From assembly GCA_000349905.1 (NCBI GenBank), contig KB722742.1:1034671-1098670 (forward strand): a stretch of 64,000 nucleotides of DNA. The letters are read 5' to 3'. Below are positions 1-10,277 of the stretch, in pieces. Position numbers and translations under genes: made by a program. The notes under the pieces are model-generated. The model was given only the letters and a program-made list of their open reading frames with translations, ran no database searches and was not told where the DNA came from. Source of the DNA: Volvariella volvacea V23 (lineage: Eukaryota; Basidiomycota; Agaricomycetes; Agaricales; Pluteaceae). Numbering within the stretch: position 1 is the stretch's first letter; each line of letters starts with the position of its first letter.

Positions 1-740
<740 letters not shown>

Positions 741-1609
741 TACCTCGTCTACGCATCCCTACCCATATCCACCCTCTTGATTTGAGTCGATTCGGATCGT
801 TTGTCGCCCGGCCTTGTATCACGATTAGGTCCCCCCCTCATGTTTGTGTACTCTCGTTGGTTCCCGAATAACTGCAATGTATTGGTTCCTGATGGTGTGT
901 TCATAATACTACAATTTAAACACGACTGTTGTTTTCTATTGTGGTTGATGTACGTATCCGTTTTGGACATGGTTTGTGCACTCCCCGTTTATGTTGTAAT
1001 TTTTTTCTGCGGATTGCTGCTAGCGCTCAGGTTGGAATTTATTTCTTACTTACTTAGAAGTATCAATGCAAGTCTCTGATGTTTTGATGTTGGATTCTGA
1101 GGTGCTTAGTGATCGCGTATTCGACCACTTGGCGCCGCGGAGTTGCACTCGTCCAATCAAGAAACCTTAACGTTCGTGGACATGCGTGTGGGTGGTACCA
1201 CCCATTGATAGTATGGCTCCTTTCTTTTTGTGGTTACGGTCGTACTAGCGGCGGCGGCGGCAACGAAGCTCCAAACCCTACGTGAATGCGGCGTACTGCC
1301 AACCCATCATCGCAGGAATTTGGCGCAAATTGCTTCCTTTACACTCGGTACTTCCGTATCTGCATTTCTCCCTAGTTTCCAGCTTTGCTTCTTGCTAGTG
1401 TAGGGCTTTGTACGGCAACAGAACCGGGGGGAAGGAGGTGTGGTGATAGAGCACGAGAAGGCGCTTGGGCGATAAGGGCTGCGGATCCGTCTCTCTCGAG
1501 GTGGTGTATATGGATTGGGAGGTGGAGGAGAGCGGGGCTTCCTCTCATCCCTCTCCTTCCCTATTCTATTACACGCCCTTGCATGGTCTGCATTATACTT
1601 GGGAACGAT
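741..1609. other. Intergenic, HOG1 3' flank and GH17 promoter
   Basis: No convincing gene is seen. It should hold the HOG1 3' UTR and the upstream region of the GH17 gene. A short GCG/GGC-rich run lies near 1248-1262. Open frames here have no recognisable protein features. Confidence 0.5.
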
Positions 1610-2961
1610 ATGCATTCGTCAGTTTATCCCAACTTGCAACGGGCGGTTACAGCTTTTTTGTGCATATGCCTCGTCATGGTGTCAACCATGCCGATGGCTG
1701 TCCTATCCGCGAACCACTTTGAAGGAATTGTGGCATCTAACAGTATCGGAGGAGACTCGAGATACAATTGTAGAACTCAAGCCCAGGTGAGTGAGTTCCT
1801 TATTCTTCCTCCAAAATTGTTTTTAACGCCTCCTCGTGTGATTGTATGAAAACTTGAATAGTGGAATGTGCTGGCACGAGATGCGAGAGGTGCCGGGTTT
1901 GGTGCCATCAGGATTACGGGGTTTAATTGCGATGCTTTGGAGAGGGCGTCGGTGGCTGCCGCTATGGCGGGGTTGAAAGTCTTGGCCGGGATCTATATTT
2001 CGGTGAGGACGCGTCCTTGAGCATTGACATTTTCGTCGAAATGACTGGTGATGCGTGTTTAATATAGGGGAGCGTTGCGTCGAGTGTGGGCCAGGTCATG
2101 TACATTTGCCTATTTTAGCTGGTGCACCACATGTATTGAAGCGCTGATTTGGGTTTGGCGTTGATCATCTAGGGCGGACGTTCGACGGTTCGAGGCGGCG
2201 TATAAGCGGTTTGGCGCTTCTGGATATGTGGCTCTTACTGTTGGAAACGAGGTGCGTTTGTGTTCGCATTCGGCGCGAGTTGCCAACCATGAAGTTGATA
2301 TTAGGTGAACGATAGTCCTGGTAACATCATGAGCATTGTTCGCCAGGTTAGATGTAAGTGGTCAAGGCTCAGGATGAGGGTGCTCTGGATTGACGTTAAC
2401 CGACTAGCCCACCTACGGTCAAATGGAGTCGCAATACCCGTTTCAACTGTCCACACCTGGATAAATATAAGCAACAACCCAGTCCTATGTGACGCAGACT
2501 TTGTCGCTGCCAATGCTCAGTAAGTCAACCAAGTTGATAATGTCGAGTTTAGGCTTCAGCTGATGAACGTGTAGCTCCTGGTACGATGGAGGATATCGCT
2601 CTGAGCAAACGGGTCATTTTGTATTTGGCGTCGTAGTTCCAAATCTTAAAAGGGTTTGCCCGGGGAAGAAAATTATAATCACCGAGTGAGTTTCTTGCCT
2701 TCCCACTAGTGTATATTCATCTAACATTCGTTCATATCGAGGTCCGGTTGGCCATCTCGCGGCCCCCCGAACGCGAACGCATTTGCTTCCATTGCTGACG
2801 AGCATGCCGCGTTGGCGAATTTGAACTGTGCATGTCGAAATGACCCTAGTGTGGACGTGTATGCGTTTGAGTACGATGATCAGCGCTGGAAAGATGGCGA
2901 TGTGGAGAAAAGTTTTGGAATTATGGGGAAGATGGATTTGGGTTTTAGTGGTGCGTGTTAA
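1610..2961 (+). CDS. GH17 family glucan 1,3-beta-glucosidase, secreted
   Basis: Secreted cell-wall beta-1,3-glucanase or glucan-modifying enzyme of family GH17 (Bgl2/Scw type). Exon 1 (1610-1786) encodes a hydrophobic leader (TAFLCICLVMVSTMPMAVLS). Exon 2 starts at 1862 with WNVLARDARGAGFGAIRITG. Later exons give YKRFGASGYVALTVGNE followed by VNDSPGNIM, with the acid/base Glu in GNE, and VSTVHTWINISNNPVLCDAD. Next come VVVPNLKRVCPGKKIIITE and SGWPSRGP, with the nucleophile Glu just before SGWPS. The last part, DPSVDVYAFEYDDQRW, ends in GAC and a TAA codon. Both catalytic Glu motifs are intact. The start at 1610 was chosen because it gives a clean leader; an in-frame ATG at 1583 is possible. 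Some inner introns (about 2000-2240 and 2520-2740) were located only by frame. Confidence 0.82.
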
Positions 2962-3388
2962 CGGACACCGTGTAAAAGAAGGATGCACTCCCCCCATATG
3001 CCGCCCCAGTATTACCAGCTGGTGCTTTCTGCCGACGCGTAATTCAACAGAATTATATTAGAATTTGAATGTGATATTCACCGCGCTGAAAGGACATTGG
3101 AGAAAACTGCCGATTTCTTTTCCATGCTGCGTGTCAGAACTTGTCAAGAACCACGTCAAGAACAACACACTAAGGGTCGAGGTGTAACAAAACCCTCATT
3201 TTCGTATTCTAGGCCTGTGAATTTGATAATCGCGCTGCGCTGAATATACCCTCCAGGTACTCAGTCACCAACTCAATAGTTTTTGCCGGCGCTGTTCAGG
3301 TGTGATTGAGGAACAAGGGGGGGAATTATTTAAAGCGCTTGACAGCTTTTGTCGCTTTGGATAGCTCCGGAGAATGTGGGCTTCATGG

Positions 3389-3396
3389 TATAAAAA
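3389..3396 (+). promoter_or_regulatory. TATA box of the hydrophobin gene
   Basis: The sequence TATAAAAA lies about 80 bases before the hydrophobin ATG, as expected for a strongly expressed basidiomycete gene with a short 5' UTR. Call by motif and distance only. Confidence 0.5.
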
Positions 3397-3475
3397 GCCA
3401 TTGAAACGATAAGGAATGGTCAAACGCCCTTCGTAGACCCCAACATCTTAATACCGCCCTCCACATTGATTCGGA

Positions 3476-3878
3476 ATGTTGTCCAAGATTGCAATCCTCG
3501 CCACAGCCTTTGCAGCTGCCACCCTCGTAGCAGCAGACTGTACTTCCACACCCTTATGCTGCAGCGACGTCCAATCCTCTGTCGATGAAGCCAGCCAGTC
3601 CCAACTGGCTGACATATTCGGTGTGGACGCATCGACTGTGACTGGCTCTGCCGGAGTTGGGTGTACAACCGATTTCACGTCCTGGTTCGCATTCGTGGCA
3701 TTTAATTCTTAATGCATACAACTAATGATTCCTTTTTGAACTGTTCAGTGACACAATTGTCTTGTGCTGTGACCTTAAGGATGAATGTAGGTTGTCTTGT
3801 TCTAGCTTTGGAGCGGCATTCATAATATGGTTTACAGACAATCTAGTCGTTGCAAACTGCAAGCCAGCGGATCAGTGA
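3476..3878 (+). CDS. Small secreted hydrophobin, three exons
   Basis: Surface-active fungal coat protein that self-assembles at air-water interfaces. Exons 3476-3684, 3749-3786 and 3838-3878 join in frame to 95 residues; both introns are GT..AG. Residues 1-20 form a signal peptide (MLSKIAILATAFAAATLVAA). The mature part holds eight cysteines in hydrophobin order: Cys, 5 residues, CysCys, 33 residues, Cys, 6 residues, Cys, 5 residues, CysCys, 12 residues, Cys. The fifth Cys is created by the first splice (TG plus T), and the Tyr of the DEYNLVVANC motif by the second splice. Without splicing the frame stops at 3712 and loses half of the cysteines. The 6-residue gap between the fourth and fifth cysteines is short for class I. 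The spacing after the second pair favours class I. Confidence 0.82.
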
Positions 3879-4151
3879 TCGGCATAAGTTGGAGGAGACG
3901 TATACCCAATGCTTTGAATAAGTCATTAGCTCTCTGCTCTTCGGTTGGGTTGTCTATGTAACTAGCACTGTCGTGTTTGGAGTGTAGTTGATCTATTCAA
4001 GCAGATACTATAATTCACGAACGTCAAAATAGGTGCATATCTACCACTTGCGCTGCAATGGGAAATGCACCACTAAGATAAAACGGCCCAGTGTCAGAAA
4101 TATCCGAGAAAATAGTTGAACGAGTGTAGAGAAAAATTGTCCGAAAAAAAA

Positions 4152-7100
4152 TTACTTCAGCCAGGACCAAAATGACCGCTGAGCCTCTGTGTCTTCTTCC
4201 GCAACATGATTCTGTCGGATGACCTTCATGAAAATACTTTCTAGTGTTGCCCTTTCAACCGTGTATTCGGAGAAGTGGCCCTGACTTGAAAGGGTGTGGA
4301 AAAGTTGCGCCAAATTGTAGCGCCCGTCGATTGGTACTTCAAACCGCGTAGCCACATCGTCAGCCATACGAGCCCCAGGAATGGAAGCCATGAGACTTTG
4401 GGCTTGGGCGACGTCTTCTCGTGATCGACAAACAAAGTGTACTTCGTACATGGCAAACCGCGAGGAAAGGGTTTCTGAGCTTCCGACAGCTGCGTGAACA
4501 CATTGGCCGGTTAGTTCCAAGCCATCAATTGTGAACTGATAAGAGCGTACCGAGTAAGCGTTTGGCTAGAATTCCGACTTTGTTGGCAAGTGCAGAAGCT
4601 TCCTCCATGGAGTCTGTATCGAGGTCTTAAGTTTCCGCATGTTCAATAACAAACTGAGTTGCTCAGACTTACGAGTAGTGATTACAACTGCCTTTCCGGG
4701 TATGACATTCCTGAGGGTCTGCCACATTTCTCTCTTCATTTTGGCATCAACACCAGAAGAGAATTCATCAATCAGCAAGACCGACGGATTACCTATTGAC
4801 AATCACAATCAAGTCTAACCCCTTTGTCGAAGAAGAATGAACACATACCCATCATTGCAATAGCCAGGGTCAGCTTCCTTTGGTTGCCGCCAGAGAGCTT
4901 GCTTGCAAGTCGATCAGCATAGGTTTCCAAAGCAGCTCCCCTCATGACGTCATTGACATTGCGCTCCAGTTCATCTCCAGGCTTCAGACCCTTAAGGCGG
5001 CCGTATACACGAAGGTGCTGACGGACTGTCAGTTGGGAGTCGATAGCCGAGAACTGCGGGCAAACGCCAAGAGAGACCCTTGCTGACTGCGGATGTGAAA
5101 TGACAGAAGTTCCGTCAATGAAGATGTCGCCCGTATCTGGGATGATATCACCGCCTGAGAAAGCAATGAGACTGTGTTCGTGCAAAAAGAAGAATGGACG
5201 CACGAATGAGATTAAAGGTGGTGGTCTTTCCTGCCCCATTGGGTCCCAACAAGGCGAAGACGGTATCCCGGGGGACAGTAAGGCTCACATCGTTAACTAC
5301 TTTCTTACCGCCGAACGCCTTGGAAACCGAAAGAAGTCTTAAGAGATCTGACGAGCGAGCAGCATTCTCAGCTTCCTGCTTCACATCATCACCAGGCTCC
5401 TTTTCGCCACTAACCGCCTCCGATCGTCGTGGGGTCAGTTTACGGGGTAAAATCGAGCCTGAATCAGCCCAGAACAGAAGGCCCAATAGGAAGAAGGACT
5501 GCAGGATAAGGTAGAGAATGGGGCCACCAAATCTAGTTATCGTCCCCGCTGTTCCGGCTGTCACAGGCTCAGTACCATCGCAGTAGAGAGAAAACATGTT
5601 GACAGAGACAAATGCAGCACGCAGCTGGGTAAATTGGTCAACGAAAAATATAGAATTGGACGAAATAGGTACCCACTACACTGGCAACGGGAGAAATCAA
5701 GGACATCGTGAAATGTATGATTGTTGTAATGCTCTCAGTCTCGGATGCAGGTGCATAGGTTTGTGCTAGCAAGTATCCGGTAAGGTAGAGCTACCAACAT
5801 TCTGTAAGCATTTCGGATTGCACTGTGTAAGAACTCACCAGGAAGAAGACAACTTGATACCCAGCCACAACTGCAAACGATGCGAGAGGGGACGACACCA
5901 CCAGAGAGACGCAGTATGCGAATAATGCACCCGAAATTCCATAGAGCACCAAAACGAGCCACTAGAATAAACTAAATCAATAGGACGCGTGAATGAAGAC
6001 ACTTAAAACTCACAAATAATCCGAGGGCGTGGAAGTGAACAATTGACGTTGTGAAGGTGCCAACGCAGATTGAGGCGATGACGAGAACGAGTATGGTATC
6101 CCACATGAGATGACCAAGCCATAGCCCGATAGGGTTCGTAAGGCCATTAGACATTTGCATGGCCTGTATCGATGACCTCCTTTCCCTTGAAACGTACAGA
6201 GTGAAGAACGCAGGAAAAACAGCCTACGTGGAGGAGAATAAATGAGACTCATCTGCTAGTGCTTGAGCATATACACTACATACCATTGCAAGACTAAAGA
6301 AGATAGCCCATTGTAGGGCGGCAGCGCCAACAAGACTAGCGCCGGGGAGGTGTGCATATTCCGCTTCGATGATAACTGGTGCACCTGTGGACTCTGAACC
6401 AACACTTAAAGCGCGATTCAGCAATACGTTGCTAATCAGGTTCAATAGTACAGGACCGCGCTGTCCCGTGGTTGCCTCCCAAGCAAACAGTGAGTCACCA
6501 GATTCGAGGTCAATCGATACACCACCAAGTGGGATGGATGTATAATTACGTCTGAAAGCTTCCACGAAAGTGGCAGCGTCGGGGATGCTAATTGTTTGAA
6601 TGTCTTCAGAATCTGGTTCTAATACCGACAAGATTCCGGGTGGGGATGCAAGGACTGGTAGCCTGACAAAATCGGAGTCTGGGAGATAAAGGGGAATGGG
6701 AGTTGTTGAGACCCAAGTTGCTGGTCGTCGGGAGGCGAGCTCGTCACAAGATAGACCAGGTTGTTCAATCAGTATTAATGGGACGGTTGCACCCAGGACG
6801 GCAACCAAGATGGCTAGCAATGGTGATAACCAACTACGACGAGCAACGAGACAACGCTTGTAAAATATTGTCCAGGCCTGGTGGAGTGGTGATACTTTGC
6901 GACCGTTGTCGAGATGTATGGGTGAAGAATCCAAGTGGACTGCATCGTCAGACTGCATGTTAACCTTGTGTTTGACCATCTGGTCCAGGAATACGTCCTC
7001 AATAGTGGTGCCGAGAATGTCATAGGAAGCGATACCAAAGGTGGTTCTAGAGTCTTCCAGTGCAGAAAGCACGCGTTGTACGATTGCTGGTTCCTTGACA

Positions 7101-9815
7101 TTGAGATGATACATGATCTGATTCTGCATGATGGGGGAGGACGTAACTTGTGGGGCATGCTTCCGGATTTCCTCGAGCAATTCTGCTGCCGTGCGATCGT
7201 AGGATTTCTCCATGTCATTGGATGAGGCGTGAAATGAGACTTGGACAGAGTAACCTGTGCCGAGGTCGCGTTTCAAAGCTACGGGGGAGCCCTCGGCCAG
7301 CAGCTTTCCTGGGGAGGCGAGAATGGCAATGTGATCTGCGAGGAGATCTGCCTCATCCAAGAACTATGTAATACGATACTGCTTAACCAAGGTCATGCAC
7401 AGCGTGAAATGGCTCACATGCGTAGTGAATATAATTGTTCTGTCCTCACGGAAGGTTGTTAACGTCCTCCACAAAGCGCGTCGGCTCAGGGGGTCAACTC
7501 CCGATGTGCATTCATCCACAAGCACGACTAAATCTATCTTAGAGTACTTCTATTCAGCGATGGAGTGCACTCACCCTTTGAACCACCAAGCAGCCCTATG
7601 GCAAGCTGTAGTTTCCGTTTCTGGCCTCCCGACATTGTATTCGCGTTGGAGTTAATCTTCAGCCTCAGGTCGCAATCTCGCAGGAGCTGTTCTAAATCCT
7701 CGTCTGCCTTTGAGTTAGGCGACCATTTTACAGCACGCCAGACCTTCAGCGTTTGTAAGCAGGTCAATTCAGTGAAGAGGACGTTCTTCTGCGGAACGAT
7801 ACCGAGAGTTCCGCGTGGGGGTCGTGTGACTCCGCCTTCGTAGACTACTGATCCTGAAGTCTGGGTAGACAACCCTCCCAAAATTGATAGAGTGGTGGAT
7901 TTTCCAGCTCTGGAATGCATGTTCGGGTCAGTGTATAATAGAACCTTAGTATTACTCACCCGTTTGACCCTAAGAGCACGTAGATACCGTTCTTTGGCAC
8001 GTCTATACTGAGATCTCCAACAGCAGTGAAGGAGTCCTTGCTGGGCCAAAAAACAGAAGACTTGAAGGTCTTATTTAAATGACGAATAGAGATAGCGACA
8101 CCACTGGGAATATTGTGGATGACTTTCTTGGCCTTTTTGAAGGGTATCCAGGAGCTTCCCGCCGCTGGGGCATCGTATAGAGCTTGCTCGAGTACAATAG
8201 CAAGGTAAGGCCAGACAAAAATAGCGATCTAGTGGTTGCACTGTCAGGAGGGCTGGAAAGAATTTGAGCTTGGCAACTTACAATGACAGCAACAATAAGA
8301 GGCAATATCCTCAGTCCTTTGTCCGGATCCGGTTCAAGCGCGTTGGTCGGAATGACGTTGTACTCAAAACCGCATACAGCCTTGATAGCAAAAATATAAA
8401 ATGACGGAGGGAAGATTATCGACATTATCACCGCGACGCCATTAGATGGATTCGATATGATATGCGCAACCACAGCGAAGAGTAAGCAGATGAATGTGGT
8501 CACAACGGCAGCTAATTGCGGGCTCTTGCCAAATGGGGAGGTCAGGAATAATGACCAACTCGTCAATGACCATCCTGTGAGTAGGTGAATAACAAGTATC
8601 AGTCCTGCGTTGGTGCCGCTAAAAATCTTGGCGCGCCAAATGAAAGAGACGACGATCCAAGCAGGGAGATAAGCTAGTGAAAGGCTCAAATGCCAAGAGC
8701 TAATAGTAACGAGATCAAACAATCAGTAGTGATTTGTCAAATAGCAGGCTCTACTTGCATCATGCGAGCTGAATCGAGGAGGCCCATGGCCTTCATGTGC
8801 GGCGTGATGAGCAGGGCTCTCTCTGTAGCTACAGTCCCAGGAAGATGATACGCGATACCGATATAGGCGACAAAACTGAAGAGAGATCAGTCCAACCAGG
8901 GGTAATCTGGGGAGCTACGTACAGTGCGAGGACGACAATATCGCGGATCGTTTTAATCCAGCCTAACGAGGTCTCAATAAAGGAAAAGACAGAAAATAAT
9001 GCAATACACACTTCTTCTGTCGTCGAGTTCATATTCCTCTTGAGTCATTTGAGTGTATGGCCATTGCTGGGGGGTCGACGGGGTGGCCCCGGCCTTGAGC
9101 TCGATGATTGCCTATAGGAGCCAATCTTTGTTAGTAGATATTAGGTGCAGTGACGAGTGGACCTGCCTGGTCTATTGCCCATTGTAGAGGCAATAAAGTG
9201 GTTTCACGGAGACTGGAATGCCCGGTGACATCCACAAACAAGTTATTGGCGTCTCCACGAATTCTATACCTGATCGGCGCCGAGCCACTGGCCGGGATGT
9301 CGTAAAACTCGATTCCAGCGAAACATTCGGAGCGGAGGTTAAAATTCTGCGGGCACTCTGCCCCGAGCTCGTCGGGCGAATCAACTTGTCGCACCAAGTT
9401 CAATTGGTCCGGCGAAAAGGATGAAGTAAGGCGAGTCATGATCTCGCTAGGAGAGGGAGAGCTGTTTCCATCTGTAGCATCTACCCATATGAGCTTGGTA
9501 TCGTGGATTTGGTGATGGAGGTCATAAATTGGGATGGGGTCGCCAATTCCAAACTAGAGCAGATAAATAAGCATGGCGAGCGCGGAAGTTAGGGACGCAA
9601 TTTACATTACTGGGTTTCGTCAATAGTGAAGGAGAGATTGCTATGAAAATACCATAAGCTATTGGAAGTATGAGACAGCGAAGGAGATTAAGCTAAATTT
9701 CTGGTAAGTGGGATTCATGACGATGAAGGCCGATACGTACGATAGGGTGTTTAGAAAGTACGATCCAGTTCTTCACAAAAAGGGCTTTAAATTGAATCCA
9801 AAAAAGCCCTTTCAT
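4152..9815 (-). CDS. ABCA-type full-size ABC transporter
   Basis: Lipid-type ABC transporter of subfamily A, with the order membrane domain, nucleotide-binding domain, membrane domain, nucleotide-binding domain. The start [20 protein letters not shown] at 9815 is typical of this subfamily, and the next exon reads [19 protein letters not shown]. The first ATPase domain lies at about 7450-8030. Its Walker A (GSNGAGKSTT) is split by an intron, its signature is [18 protein letters not shown], and its Walker B region reads [19 protein letters not shown]. It is followed by [19 protein letters not shown]. The second domain lies at about 4570-5290, with [32 protein letters not shown] and [17 protein letters not shown]. 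Hydrophobic segments lie at 5400-6350 and 8070-9000. A large extracytosolic loop follows the first helix of each half. There are many short introns. Both ATP sites look intact. Substrate unknown; phospholipid or sterol movement is only family inference. Confidence 0.85.
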
Positions 9816-10277
9816 CGTCAAGAGAGGCGCAGGTCCCGAATGAAGAGAGAAGAGCTGTTGGGGAGGTCGTTGTTTGTGGGAGAACGATAATTGAACTACC
9901 AAGTGCTCTTTAACAGCCTCAACCCTGGATACGTTTCAGGGATCATGCATAACTAGTTTATTAAACCTACCGTAGGAATTTTACCGCAGGCACAGCCTTG
10001 ATTGGCAGGGCATGGCTGGAAAAACCCACTTGCAGATAATGTACTGCGGATTGATGGGCAACTCTTGGGTTGTCAATTACCTCATTGCGGTGTCCATGTG
10101 TTACTAAAACTTGCTGTTCTTGCGCGGTCTAGTTGTGAAGAGCGAGGATAAGTACGCTGTGGAATACAGCCCTCATGTAGCACACTTGGTGTGCACGCAG
10201 CCTTAAGTGCACGTTGATCGGAACCGCAGCTTGGTGTGACTCATGTCACATAAGTTCAAAGTAACACTGGCCGAGGC
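9816..10277. other. Divergent intergenic region
   Basis: This stretch separates the 5' ends of the minus-strand ABC transporter and the plus-strand RNA-processing gene, so it should carry both promoters. No TATA box or other clear element stands out. Confidence 0.4.
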
